Assembly (NCBI GenBank): GCA_034521465.1
Contig: JAXHMN010000016.1
Coordinates: 434,001-498,000 of the forward strand
From: SURF-28 sp034521465
GTDB lineage: Bacteria; Bacteroidota; Ignavibacteria; Ignavibacteriales; Melioribacteraceae
Length of the DNA stretch: 64,000 nt
Reading direction: 5' to 3'
Part shown: positions 1-8,790 of the stretch, one piece after another
How the letters are laid out: each line of letters opens with the position of its first letter
Position numbering within the stretch: position 1 is the first letter of the stretch
Position numbers and translations under genes: made by a program
The notes under the pieces: model-generated
What the model was told of the DNA's origin: nothing
The model's database searches: none
What the model saw: only the letters and a program-made list of their open reading frames with translations

Positions 1-943
1 TGAAAGTGCCTTCGGTGATTTTCGGTCTGGTTACTAATGTCGCATAAATTAAAGTAACTAAACTGACGGTTGTTAAAATGAGGGTTGGAATTATTAAATG
101 AGGATTAACGTCAAGTTTTCTGGCAAGTACCGCGATTATAGCGGTAAGGAGCAGAGTGTTTACGCTAATCATTATGTTGGCTTTATTATCGGCAAGTGCG
201 CTGAACTCAACATGAGTTCTCATTACGTTCCTAAACATAGTTTCAACGCCGCGGCCCGCTTCTGCACTTTTATCTTTTTTGACTTCGACTTTTTCTTTGT
301 CAACTTTTATTTTTTTCTCTTTTAATTCATTCTTTTTGATCTTACTTTTTTGTTTACGCAACTTTTTTTGAAGATTTACGAGATTTTCAATTTTCTGTTC
401 TTCGAACTTCTCCAACGCAAATCTTGTGTAAAATTTATGCTCGGTTAAAAAGTCTATATTGTTTTTCAACCACTCAAGTTCGCTTAATGAATCACCGGAT
501 GTCTTTTCTATCTCAATACGGTACAATTCATTTCTATCTTTAAAATCTTTTGAGCCAAGATGGTGCAGGTCGGCATCGCAAATTACTTCTTCTAATTTTG
601 ATTTTGGGGAGTGTGGCATTTTCGTTGCCAGAATACACTCTTTTACTTTTTCGATTTTACTCTGGGGATAATTATTTTTGCTTAGAAAGTTTTCGGCTTC
701 TCTGCAACTTTGTTTTTCGTGATCATCCGGGCTGTCGAAATATCCTACATCGTGAAACCATGCGGCAATTTTTAATATCTCAACTTCATCTTCAGTTAGA
801 TTCTCCTCATTGGCAATCTTCTCAGCCATCTGCACAACACTACGTGAGTGAGTGATGTCGTGATAAATATGCTCGCCGGATATCTTTTCTTTGAAGATTT
901 CATAAACGTGGGACTCAACTTTTCTTAATAAATCTTTATCCAT
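1..943 (-). CDS. HD-domain protein with C-terminal PycTM/DUF5706 membrane region (Pycsar-effector-like), 3' end outside window
   Basis: An open frame runs from ATG at 943 to the left edge (314 codons visible, no stop). Residues 21-130 form a metal-dependent phosphohydrolase domain: H28-D29, the H64-D65 pair in AAWFHDVGYFD and Asp 123/125 before HHLG. A lysine/glutamate-rich, probably coiled segment spans about 180-225. From about 231 it has the conserved stretch of the DUF5706 family (HVEFSALADNKANIM), followed by two hydrophobic helices at about 258-275 and 284-304. That family includes the membrane effectors of Pycsar cyclic-nucleotide anti-phage systems, and HD-linked versions are common in Bacteroidota. 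The sequence shows the HD and membrane modules; an antiviral role is inference. No nucleotide cyclase lies upstream (943-2513), and whatever lies downstream is beyond the edge. It could instead be a housekeeping nucleotide phosphohydrolase. Confidence 0.85.
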   Translation of the reverse strand, partial: MDKDLLRKVESHVYEIFKEKISGEHIYHDITHSRSVVQMAEKIANEENLTEDEVEILKIAAWFHDVGYFDSPDDHEKQSCREAENFLSKNNYPQSKIEKVKECILATKMPHSPKSKLEEVICDADLHHLGSKDFKDRNELYRIEIEKTSGDSLSELEWLKNNIDFLTEHKFYTRFALEKFEEQKIENLVNLQKKLRKQKSKIKKNELKEKKIKVDKEKVEVKKDKSAEAGRGVETMFRNVMRTHVEFSALADNKANIMISVNTLLLTAIIAVLARKLDVNPHLIIPTLILTTVSLVTLIYATLVTRPKITEGTF

Positions 944-1175
944 AAACACGCCCTGTGAATGTCATTTCTAAAATTAAAATTTACATAATTATCATAGATA
1001 TTCAAATCTCGGAATTGTCACAAGTTTGACAAAATTCATTAATTAGAGTGGATATGCTTGTTTAATAATCATTATACGATCAATACACTTGGTCGATATT
1101 TGAATAGCAAAAAATCTTCAATATATTTTGTAATTTTACCGGTAACTCAAATTAGATATTTCTTAGTTGCATTAA

Positions 1176-1721
1176 TTGTTGAAACAAAACGCCGATCAAA
1201 TGAACTCACTTTCAAAGAATTGGACGCCAATAATATCCGCGGCAATAATGACGCTTTTTCAAATTATTTGGTTTAAGGAATTATTCCAATGGTTGATTTG
1301 TGTTATTGTGGATGTTAAAGTATCGGAGCTAAATTTTAATTTTATCATGCTTCAGCATTATTTTGAACCGGCTCCAAATACGTCATTTCCATTTTTATTT
1401 TTGTTGTACTTATCGCCGATAATTTATTTGTTAATTTCGATTGAGACAGCTTCATTTTTTCTTAGGAAAACTCCACAAGGAATTTATAGATTTTTCTTTC
1501 TTGTTTTTATTTTGCTTCAGCTTGGATTTTTATTAATTAATATTTTCTATAATTCTGTTATTCTTATAATAAATCCCGGATTAGAAAATGAATGGATTGC
1601 CATGTCTATCTATTTAGGGTTCGGAGAAGTTGAGAGATTTATTTTTGTGTTCGGAATAATATTTTTGTTTGTGTTCTATTTAAATATGTCAACTAGACGA
1701 GTAATCAACTATATAAATTGA
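1176..1721 (+). CDS. hypothetical integral membrane protein, about 4 TM helices
   Basis: A 173-181 residue protein. The first in-frame start is TTG at 1176 and the first ATG is at 1200 (MNSLSKNWTP); neither has a clear Shine-Dalgarno, so the start is uncertain. Four hydrophobic segments are visible, at roughly residues 18-35, 70-88, 103-126 and 153-170, with short charged loops. I do not recognise a family. It ends 9 bases before the SDR gene, so the two are probably co-transcribed. A possible sigma-70-like promoter (TTGACA at 1026-1031, weak -10 about 1049-1055) lies upstream. Confidence 0.6.
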   Translation: MLKQNADQMNSLSKNWTPIISAAIMTLFQIIWFKELFQWLICVIVDVKVSELNFNFIMLQHYFEPAPNTSFPFLFLLYLSPIIYLLISIETASFFLRKTPQGIYRFFFLVFILLQLGFLLINIFYNSVILIINPGLENEWIAMSIYLGFGEVERFIFVFGIIFLFVFYLNMSTRRVINYIN

Positions 1722-1730
1722 GGTAGTTTT

Positions 1731-2513
1731 ATGATTTCACTGAATAACAAAACAGTTTTTATAACCGGAGCTACTGCCGGTATAGGAGAATCATGTTCAT
1801 ATGCTTTTGCTAAAAACGGTGCAAATGTAATTATTACGGGAAGAAGAAAAGAAAGATTAGACAGTATGAAGCAAGATCTTGAGGACAAGTTTAACGTTCG
1901 AGTGCTATCCGTAAAAATGGATGTTACAAATCGTACGGAAGTGGTTGAAAGTATATCGAGTTTAACAGACGAATGGAGCAAGATAGATATTCTTGTTAAC
2001 AACGCCGGTTTAGGGAGAGGGCTGAACAAGGTTCACGAAGATAATCCTGAAGGTTGGGACGAAATGATCGATACAAATATTAAAGGATTACTGATTGTCA
2101 CAAAAGAAGTTGTTAAAGGAATGATTGAAAGAAAAAAAGGTCACGTTATTAATATCGGCTCAATTGCAGGACATCAAGCATATCCGGGCGGCAGCGTTTA
2201 CTGTGCTACAAAACATGCTGTTCGTGCAATTACAGATGCATTACGAATTGAAAATTTGGAACACGGAATTAGAGTCAGTACAGTCGATCCCGGAATGGTT
2301 GAAACGGAATTCAGCGAGGTTAGATTTTACGGCGACAAAGACCGCGCGAAAAATGTTTACAAAGGTTTAAAACCATTGCACGGAGATGATGTTGCAGAAA
2401 CGGTAATCTTTTGTGCAACTCGACCCAAGCATGTGAACATAAATGAAATAATAGTTATGCCGAGTGCACAAGCTACAGCAATGATTGCTCATAGAGATGA
2501 AGTAGAAGATTAA
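1731..2513 (+). CDS. SDR family NAD(P)-dependent oxidoreductase (YdfG-like)
   Basis: A complete 260-residue classical short-chain dehydrogenase. The glycine-rich nucleotide-binding motif TGATAGIG is near residue 12, DVT near 64, the structural NNAG near 90, the catalytic Ser in NIGSIAG near 143 and the YCATK active site near 157. The GRRKE stretch after beta-2 carries basic residues that usually indicate NADP(H). Length and layout match the YdfG/3-hydroxy acid dehydrogenase group (serine, 3-hydroxyisobutyrate and related 3-hydroxy acids as substrates); the substrate here cannot be fixed from sequence. It follows the small membrane protein gene with a 9-base gap. Confidence 0.9.
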   Translation: MISLNNKTVFITGATAGIGESCSYAFAKNGANVIITGRRKERLDSMKQDLEDKFNVRVLSVKMDVTNRTEVVESISSLTDEWSKIDILVNNAGLGRGLNKVHEDNPEGWDEMIDTNIKGLLIVTKEVVKGMIERKKGHVINIGSIAGHQAYPGGSVYCATKHAVRAITDALRIENLEHGIRVSTVDPGMVETEFSEVRFYGDKDRAKNVYKGLKPLHGDDVAETVIFCATRPKHVNINEIIVMPSAQATAMIAHRDEVED

Positions 2514-2541
2514 CTGAAAATAGCTTGAATAAGAATTAACA

Positions 2542-2606
2542 GATGGAACACTGTTTTTTATGATCGGTTATGATCCAAGCTGATCACAACCAATCATTTA
2601 TACAGT
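2542..2606. repeat. solo imperfect palindrome related to the GxxExxY element ends
   Basis: GATGGAACACTG is followed by TTATGATCGGTTATGATC, a short loop, then GATCACAACCAATCATT and ACAGT, giving a hairpin of about 25 bp per arm with mismatches. The left arm resembles the terminal repeats flanking the GxxExxY gene at 21291-21764 and the half-copy at 35757-35803. It lies between convergent SDR and yciO and could also act as a bidirectional terminator. Confidence 0.6.
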
Positions 2607-2636
2607 CTCTATTTTGTACTCAAGATTTTGGTGATT

Positions 2637-3254
2637 TTAATATTCAACAAAAAGCGAAATATCACCTGCACCCTCTCTAATTATCTCAACCGTTTCGCCG
2701 CTTAAATCAATCACACTTGATGGCGAACCCGTAAGAGCACCGGTGGCAAGCATTAAATCAACTTGTGCGTTGAAGATTGATTTAATTTCATCAGGATTAT
2801 AAAGCAACTCTCCTTTCCTCGTTGTTACACTAGTACTTAAAATCGGATTTCCCAATTCTCTTGCTAACTGAAGCGCAATATCATGATCGGGAACTCTGAT
2901 GCCAACAGTTTTTCTTTTTGTCCAAAGTTTTTTGGGTACTTCCTTCGCGGCCGGTAATACAAAAGTATACGGACCCGGTATATGTTTTTTCATCATTTTA
3001 TATGCGTAATCGGAAACCTTTGCGTATTTGGCGATATCTTTAAGGTCGGGACAGATAAAACTAAATAGTTTCGTTCCGGCTTCGTGCTTTATATCGTAAA
3101 TTCTTTGGACTGCTTCGTGATTAAAAATATCGCAGCCGAATCCGTAAACAGTATCGGTTGGATAAATTATAATACCGCCGTCTCTCAAAACCTCAATTGC
3201 CTTATTGATAAATCTCTGCTGCGGAGTTTCAGGGTGTAGCTCGTAAAAGTCCAT
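2637..3254 (-). CDS. yciO: YciO-type YrdC/Sua5-family protein (L-threonylcarbamoyladenylate synthase homologue)
   Basis: A complete 205-residue single-domain YrdC-fold protein. The N-terminus (HPETPQQRFINKA), the ATP/threonine-pocket region PTDTVYGFGCD and the late ILSTSVTTRKGE and VIDLSGETVEIIREGAGD stretches match the YciO subgroup more closely than TsaC. The YrdC fold makes threonylcarbamoyl-AMP for tRNA t6A synthesis; YciO proteins have weaker or uncertain activity in that reaction, so the exact role is open. ATG 3254 has AGGAG about 8 bases upstream. It is divergent from queC across a 180-base spacer that holds a likely promoter. Confidence 0.88.
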   Translation of the reverse strand: MDFYELHPETPQQRFINKAIEVLRDGGIIIYPTDTVYGFGCDIFNHEAVQRIYDIKHEAGTKLFSFICPDLKDIAKYAKVSDYAYKMMKKHIPGPYTFVLPAAKEVPKKLWTKRKTVGIRVPDHDIALQLARELGNPILSTSVTTRKGELLYNPDEIKSIFNAQVDLMLATGALTGSPSSVIDLSGETVEIIREGAGDISLFVEY

Positions 3255-3291
3255 AACTGCTCCTTTCTAAATTGGGAGGAATTGGATTTTC

Positions 3292-3319
3292 AAGATATTA
3301 ATCCTATCAAAATTGTCAA
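3292..3319 (-). promoter_or_regulatory. predicted sigma-70-type promoter for yciO
   Basis: On the minus strand TTGACA (complement of 3314-3319) is followed by 16 bases and TATCTT (complement of 3292-3297), about 35 bases before the yciO start. Spacing and -35 match the consensus well. Not tested. Confidence 0.4.
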
Positions 3320-3434
3320 CTATTATTTAATAAAAATTTTCTAAAAACTCGATTTATCAGATTTAACCTCACTTTTCCGCTTTTCACTAAATCAACAGAT
3401 TTTACTATCTTTTATTTTTAAAAAAACTGATAAT

Positions 3435-4124
3435 ATGACAAGTAAATCTTTAGCTGTAGTAGCGGTAAGCGGAGGTCTTGATAGCTGCGTAACAGCCGCT
3501 ATTGCAAACGAAAAATATGACCTAGCTTTTGCTCACATTAATTACGGACAACGTACCGAAAAGAGAGAATTGCAAGCTTTTCACGAGATCGCCGATTATT
3601 ACGGAGTTGAAAAAAAGTTAGTTATAGATTTTACTCACCTCGCAAAAATTGGTGGTTCATCCCTCACGGATAAAAATATTGAAATAAGCAATGCTGATTT
3701 GAACAATAAATCTGTTCCAACATCTTACGTGCCATTCAGAAATGCTAATCTTTTAACTGCATGTGTTAGTTGGGCTGAAATGATTGGAGCAAAAGCAATT
3801 TTTATGGGAGCGGTTGAAGAAGATTCGTCCGGTTATCCGGATTGCAGACCTGCATTCTTTTCCGCTTTCGAAAAAGTGGTTGATGAAGGAACAAAACCCT
3901 CAACAAAAATTAATATTGCAACACCGATTATCGACTTAAAAAAATCCGAGATAATTAAAAAAGGATTGGAACTCGAAGCGCCGCTTCATTCAACCTGGTC
4001 ATGTTACAAAAACGAAGATGAAGCATGCGGTGTATGCGACAGCTGCGCACTCCGCTTAAGAGGATTTCAACAAATTGGGGAAGAAGACCCGATAGCTTAT
4101 GTTAAACGACCGAGTTATGTTTAG
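3435..4124 (+). CDS. queC: 7-cyano-7-deazaguanine synthase QueC
   Basis: A 229-residue PP-loop ATPase that converts 7-carboxy-7-deazaguanine to preQ0 in queuosine biosynthesis. The SGGLDS pyrophosphatase loop is at residues 12-17, and the C-terminal zinc site has four cysteines in CYKNEDEACGVCDSCALR at about residues 190-207. Length is normal for the family. It is followed after 14 bases by queF, the next enzyme in the pathway. queD and queE are not in the window. I saw no preQ1-riboswitch-like sequence upstream. Confidence 0.97.
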   Translation: MTSKSLAVVAVSGGLDSCVTAAIANEKYDLAFAHINYGQRTEKRELQAFHEIADYYGVEKKLVIDFTHLAKIGGSSLTDKNIEISNADLNNKSVPTSYVPFRNANLLTACVSWAEMIGAKAIFMGAVEEDSSGYPDCRPAFFSAFEKVVDEGTKPSTKINIATPIIDLKKSEIIKKGLELEAPLHSTWSCYKNEDEACGVCDSCALRLRGFQQIGEEDPIAYVKRPSYV

Positions 4125-4138
4125 GAGAAAAAATAAAC

Positions 4139-4501
4139 ATGAACCAAAAACAAAAACTAATAGAAACATTCGAAAACCCGAATAAAGAAAGAGATTACAT
4201 AATTGAGCACACGGCTCCCGAGTTTACTTCTGTTTGTCCTAAAACCGGGCAGCCCGATTTTGCGACAATCATTTTGGAATATATTCCGGATGAACTCTGT
4301 ATTGAATTGAAGTCGTACAAATTTTATTTGCAGTCTTACCGGAACGACGGTATTTATTTTGAAGCGGTAACAAATCAAATCTTGGATGACTTAGTTGAAG
4401 TATGCAAACCGCGTTATATGAAAGTTATTTCCGATTTTAACACACGCGGTGGAATATCATCCATTGTTGAAGTTGAGTATATAAAAGAAGATGACAATTA
4501 A
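4139..4501 (+). CDS. queF: preQ1 synthase QueF (NADPH-dependent 7-cyano-7-deazaguanine reductase), type I
   Basis: A 120-residue unimodular QueF that reduces the preQ0 nitrile to preQ1. The thioimide-forming cysteine is in TSVCPKTGQPDF near residue 33 (invariant Asp follows), and the QueF signature ELKSYKFYLQSYRNDGIYFE begins near residue 56. It is the short T-fold form typical of many bacteria. It overlaps queC functionally and follows it closely. The stop codon overlaps a downstream ATG as TAATG at 4499-4503. Confidence 0.97.
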   Translation: MNQKQKLIETFENPNKERDYIIEHTAPEFTSVCPKTGQPDFATIILEYIPDELCIELKSYKFYLQSYRNDGIYFEAVTNQILDDLVEVCKPRYMKVISDFNTRGGISSIVEVEYIKEDDN

Positions 4502-4674
4502 TGAATCAGACCCAAATACATAGAGCAATCTCTTTAGACAAAGATGAAAACGGATGTATGTACATTCTTCAAGCAGAATCCTTATTTGAGTTATGTAAGA
4601 ATTCATACGCTTTTAATCTACCAACATCTTGCAATGACTTCGGCCCACTGACAACCTTATGTTTTATATCATAG
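4501..4674 (+). CDS. possible small protein (57 aa) translationally coupled to queF
   Basis: An ATG overlaps the queF stop (TAATG at 4499-4503) and opens 57 codons ending at TAG 4672-4674. The peptide is soluble, contains four cysteines and matches no family I recognise. The coupling geometry is the only support; it could be chance in an AT-rich spacer. No other feature explains 4502-4713. Confidence 0.25.
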   Translation: MNQTQIHRAISLDKDENGCMYILQAESLFELCKNSYAFNLPTSCNDFGPLTTLCFIS

Positions 4675-4713
4675 ACAAATTTGAATAACAATAAAAATTA
4701 GATGGAGTTAAAA

Positions 4714-6105
4714 ATGGCTAAAAAGAATATCAAAAAAAGTTGGGCTGAACCTTTCAAAATAAAAGTCGTTGAACCGATCAAAATGACAACCCGCGAACAC
4801 AGAGAAAAAGCAGCTAAAGAAGCTGGTTACAATACTTTCTTAATGAAAAGTGAAGATGTTTATATTGACTTGCTAACCGACAGCGGCACAAACGCAATGA
4901 GCGATTACCAGTGGGCAGGAATGATGTTAGGTGACGAAGCATACGCAGGAAGCAAAAACTTCTATCACCTCTGGGATAATGTAAAAAAATATTACGGACA
5001 CCCATACTTCGTTCCAACTCATCAAGGAAGAGCTGCCGAACACATGATCTCAAAAATACTTATCAAAAAAGGAGATTACATTCCGGGTAACATGTATTTC
5101 ACAACAACCCGTTTGCATCAGGAACTAGCAGGCGGAACATTTGTTGATGTTATTATCGACGAAGCACATGAAACAACAAACGAGCATCCTTTTAAGGGCA
5201 ACATTGATATTAAAAAATTAGAGAAACTAGTTAAAGAAGTTGGCGCTGACAAAATTCCTTTTGTCTCAATGGCAGGACCCGTAAACATGGCAGGCGGTCA
5301 ACCTTTCTCAATGGATAATCTCCAAAAAGTTTACGAGTTTACAAAGAAACACAAAATCAAATTATGGTTTGATGCAACCCGCGCTTGTGAAAATGCTTTC
5401 TTCATTAAAGAAAGAGAAAAAGGTTACGGTGATAAATCAATTGCACAAATCCTCAAAGAGATGTGTAAATATTTTGACGGACTTTGGGTGAGCGCTAAAA
5501 AAGATTTACTAGTTAACATCGGCGGCTTCTTGGCAACTAAGGATAAAAAAGTTTACGAAGAAGCCCGCAACATGGTTGTGGTTTACGAGGGTCTGCACAC
5601 TTATGGTGGTTTAGCCGGACGCGATATGGAAGCAATGGCTCGCGGTATTGAAGAAATGGTTGAATACGAAAATATCCGAATGCGCATAAAACAAGTTGAA
5701 TATGCCGGACAGCAGTTAGACAAATATAAAATCCCGATGATGAGACCGTTTGGTGGACACGCGATCTTCCTCGATGCAAAGAAAATTTTGCGTCATATTC
5801 CGCAAGAACAATTTCCTGCTCAAACACTTGCAGCAGAAATATTCATTGACTCAGGTGTAAGAGGAATGGAAAGAGGTATTGTATCGGCGGGAAGAGATCC
5901 TAAAACCGGAGAAAATCGTAAACCAAAACTCGAACTTGTACGCTTAACTTTCCCGAGACGAGTTTATACACAATCTCACATTGATGTTATGGTTGAATCG
6001 GTTGCAAGCGTGTATGAAGATAGAAAATCCGTCAAAGGATTGAAGTTCACTTATGAACCTAAATATTTGAGATTCTTCCAGGGCAAATTTGATAGAGTAA
6101 AGTAG
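4714..6105 (+). CDS. tpl: tyrosine phenol-lyase (beta-tyrosinase), PLP-dependent
   Basis: A 463-residue beta-eliminating lyase of the tyrosine phenol-lyase/tryptophanase family. GGAG at 4705-4708 favours ATG 4714 over ATG 4702. Family motifs: LTDSGTNAMSD, DEAYAGS (PLP-ring Tyr), PTHQGRAAEH (phosphate site), FDATRACEN and the PLP lysine in SAKKD. The substrate-determining region reads VRGMERGIVSAG, with the Met and Arg that correspond to Met379/Arg381 of Citrobacter tyrosine phenol-lyase; tryptophanases have Val/Ile there. FTTTR (Thr124 equivalent) and LRFF (Phe448 equivalent) also fit tyrosine phenol-lyase. Predicted reaction: L-tyrosine to phenol, pyruvate and ammonia. Many databases would label this tryptophanase. 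It is monocistronic, followed by a strong terminator. Confidence 0.88.
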   Translation: MAKKNIKKSWAEPFKIKVVEPIKMTTREHREKAAKEAGYNTFLMKSEDVYIDLLTDSGTNAMSDYQWAGMMLGDEAYAGSKNFYHLWDNVKKYYGHPYFVPTHQGRAAEHMISKILIKKGDYIPGNMYFTTTRLHQELAGGTFVDVIIDEAHETTNEHPFKGNIDIKKLEKLVKEVGADKIPFVSMAGPVNMAGGQPFSMDNLQKVYEFTKKHKIKLWFDATRACENAFFIKEREKGYGDKSIAQILKEMCKYFDGLWVSAKKDLLVNIGGFLATKDKKVYEEARNMVVVYEGLHTYGGLAGRDMEAMARGIEEMVEYENIRMRIKQVEYAGQQLDKYKIPMMRPFGGHAIFLDAKKILRHIPQEQFPAQTLAAEIFIDSGVRGMERGIVSAGRDPKTGENRKPKLELVRLTFPRRVYTQSHIDVMVESVASVYEDRKSVKGLKFTYEPKYLRFFQGKFDRVK

Positions 6106-6147
6106 TTTAGTATCAAGTAGTAAGATTTCAGTATCAAGATATTATTG

Positions 6148-6174
6148 GGAACGCCTATGGGGCGTTCCTTTTTT
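6148..6174 (+). terminator. Rho-independent terminator after tyrosine phenol-lyase
   Basis: GGAACGCC (6148-6155), loop TATGG, then GGCGTTCC (6161-6168): a perfect 8-bp stem followed directly by TTTTTT. Confidence 0.9.
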
Positions 6175-6214
6175 AAATAGTGTTAATGAGATTAAATTAG
6201 TTTAATTTTGCCGA

Positions 6215-8773
6215 ATGCAAGAAAAACTTGAAATAAAAAAACAATTCAAAGATGATGCTCAAAAGATTTTTGATGATGTATCGCTCAAGAAGGATTCGTT
6301 TAAGTTTTCTACTCAATACAGTTTACTCGTTGAACAATACTTAAGAAATATTATTGCCGGTAAAAAACTCCCTTTTGCACTTGCATCCACAGGCAGCTTT
6401 AGTAGAAGAGAACTCTCGCCACATTCTGATATAGATGTTATTTTTATTCTAAAATCTTTTGAAGGAAATGAAGAAATTATTAATAAGTGTGTCACGGATT
6501 TATGGGATTGCGGAATTGAAGTTTCTCACACCGTCAGAGATTTTAGTGACATCATAAAATTTTTAAACGAAGATCTGCACGCATTCACACAATTTTTCGA
6601 ATCAAGATTTATTCTAGGCGATGATGACCTTTATAATGAGTGGAACAGTTTAATTACAACCACCCTCACTGATGACGATAAAAGAAATTTATTTCAAGAA
6701 TTCTTTGCCGATACAAAAATTCGTTACGCCAAATACGGAGAATCGGCAAAAGTTCTTGAACCGAATATTAAATTTACCGCCGGTGGTTTGAGAGACCTGC
6801 AAGCAGTAGAGTGGATGTATTCTCTCAAGAATAATATTATACTTGCTAACCAAAATGAAATTACTCAGACTGAAGCATTTCTTAATTTGGTTAAAAAAAA
6901 TAGTATTGTTAACAATAAATCAGTAGCAAGACTTTTGCAGAGTTATAAGTTCATTTTAGCTGTCAGAAATAATCTTCATCTAATTAGTTCTTCTAAATCA
7001 GATCGGCTTGAGTTTAGCGCTCAGGAAGAAATTGCTAATATTATGGAATACCCGGGCAAGGCACATTACCGGTTTATGAAAGATTACTTCGCATCGGCAA
7101 GTATTATCAAAATGTTTGCGCGAACTATGATGAAGCACTTCGACGAAGAATTTTCAAACCCGATTTCTGATCACCTTGCTATTCAATTAGATGCTGAGTT
7201 TATGCTGAAAGGCAATAGAATTGTAATGGTAAATCCTTCCGATGATTTGGACTTAGGAAAAGTACTTAGGATTTTTTATTACCGCGCTGTTAATGATGCT
7301 GCATTTGACGATAACTTGAGAAGTAAAATTATTGAACTTGCACTTGATTCTGAAGACACGCCGCCGGAAAGTATTTCCTCAACATTTTTCCGTGAACTTC
7401 TCAAGCTTCCCAAAAATGTCGGTAAGACGATCAGAACGATGAACGAGCTTGGTGTGCTGACTGCTTATCTTACTGAATTTAAAGGCTTAGTCGGATTTTT
7501 TCAGCCGGGAGTTTACCACTGTTACACAGCCGATGAACACACTATAATAGCTCTAACCAACATCGAAAAATTAATTGATGATAATTCTCGAATGAGCAAA
7601 ATACTTTATGAAGTTGAAAGAAGAGACTTGCTTTATCTTGGCGTGCTCTTTCATGATATAGCTAAACCGATCAGCGTTTCCGGACATGAAATTATTGGGG
7701 CAGAAATTGCTTCATCGGTTATGGAGCGATTAGGTTACGAGCAAGATGAAATTAATCTTGTGAGATTTCTGGTGCGTCATCACTTAACAATGGAGCAAGT
7801 TGCTTTTAGACGCAACTTGAGTGACCCGGTAACATTAGATCAGTTCGCATCTGTAATTCCGTCAGTAGAAGCGCTCGATATGCTTTACCTTCTTACATTT
7901 GCTGATCTCTCTGCTGTAAGCCCCGTAGTATGGACGCAATGGAAAAGCGATCTTTTATACGAACTCTACAGAAAAACAAAAATTATGCTCGAAGACAGAG
8001 TATCCGGCGAGCAGTTAATTTTTTCCGATACAATGGAAGTACTTAATTCTCGCGTTAAAGATGCTGATCCGTCAATTAAAGAACACTTAAAAGCAATCGA
8101 TGATCTAAGCTACTTGCAGCAATATTCCGATGAAGAAATAAGCGAACATGCCGAAGAAATTGCTAACGGTGAAGATACATCGGTCTTTTTCAAAGAAGAA
8201 AATGAGTTCACAAATATTACCGTAATAACCGAAGATACGCCATCCGTACTTTCAAGACTTTGCGGAGCGCTCTCCATAAATGATCTCAACATTCATGATG
8301 CAAGAATCTTTACGAGAAAAGACGGTTTGGTAATCGATAATTTTAACGTAACCGATTTTAGGTCACATAAAAAAATTGAAACTGAACGGTATAAAAAAAT
8401 TAAACGGGATTTAATTGCATCGGTAAATAATCAACTATCGATCAACAAAGAGTTTACGCGGGTAAAATCTAAGTGGTGGAGAATTGAAGAAAAATTTTTC
8501 GGAAGAAAAGGCGATGTTAAAGTTATCTTTGAAACACACCACAAGTATACAATAATAGACATCGTTTCTCCCGATCGATTAGGACTGCTCTATCAGGTTG
8601 CTAAAAAATTATACGAGCTTGATCTCAGCATTTATTTTGCAAAAATTTCAACGAAAGGAGATGACGTTATTGATTCATTCTACGTCCTTACAAAATCCGG
8701 TAAAAAAATATCACCAAATAATTTTGAACTCATCAAACAAGAACTCACCGAAACAATTGAACAAATGTTATAG
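6215..8773 (+). CDS. glnD: bifunctional uridylyltransferase/uridylyl-removing enzyme GlnD
   Basis: A complete 852-residue nitrogen sensor that uridylylates PII when glutamine is low and deuridylylates it when glutamine is high. The nucleotidyltransferase motif GSFSRRELSPHSDIDVI is near residues 58-74 (catalytic Asp pair DID). The HD domain follows with LFHDIAKPIS near residue 480 and a downstream RHHLTM, and two C-terminal ACT domains (about 670-745 and 785-852) would bind glutamine. Length is in the usual 850-900 range. No PII gene (glnB) is in the window. It is followed by murI after about 17 bases, probably in one transcript. Confidence 0.96.
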   Translation: MQEKLEIKKQFKDDAQKIFDDVSLKKDSFKFSTQYSLLVEQYLRNIIAGKKLPFALASTGSFSRRELSPHSDIDVIFILKSFEGNEEIINKCVTDLWDCGIEVSHTVRDFSDIIKFLNEDLHAFTQFFESRFILGDDDLYNEWNSLITTTLTDDDKRNLFQEFFADTKIRYAKYGESAKVLEPNIKFTAGGLRDLQAVEWMYSLKNNIILANQNEITQTEAFLNLVKKNSIVNNKSVARLLQSYKFILAVRNNLHLISSSKSDRLEFSAQEEIANIMEYPGKAHYRFMKDYFASASIIKMFARTMMKHFDEEFSNPISDHLAIQLDAEFMLKGNRIVMVNPSDDLDLGKVLRIFYYRAVNDAAFDDNLRSKIIELALDSEDTPPESISSTFFRELLKLPKNVGKTIRTMNELGVLTAYLTEFKGLVGFFQPGVYHCYTADEHTIIALTNIEKLIDDNSRMSKILYEVERRDLLYLGVLFHDIAKPISVSGHEIIGAEIASSVMERLGYEQDEINLVRFLVRHHLTMEQVAFRRNLSDPVTLDQFASVIPSVEALDMLYLLTFADLSAVSPVVWTQWKSDLLYELYRKTKIMLEDRVSGEQLIFSDTMEVLNSRVKDADPSIKEHLKAIDDLSYLQQYSDEEISEHAEEIANGEDTSVFFKEENEFTNITVITEDTPSVLSRLCGALSINDLNIHDARIFTRKDGLVIDNFNVTDFRSHKKIETERYKKIKRDLIASVNNQLSINKEFTRVKSKWWRIEEKFFGRKGDVKVIFETHHKYTIIDIVSPDRLGLLYQVAKKLYELDLSIYFAKISTKGDDVIDSFYVLTKSGKKISPNNFELIKQELTETIEQML

Positions 8774-8790
8774 GGAATAAATTGAATTTT

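Noticed and set aside
3320..3434. preQ1 riboswitch upstream of queC
   Set aside because: No preQ1-I stem followed by the A-rich pairing tail and adjacent ribosome site could be found; the leader is just AT-rich.
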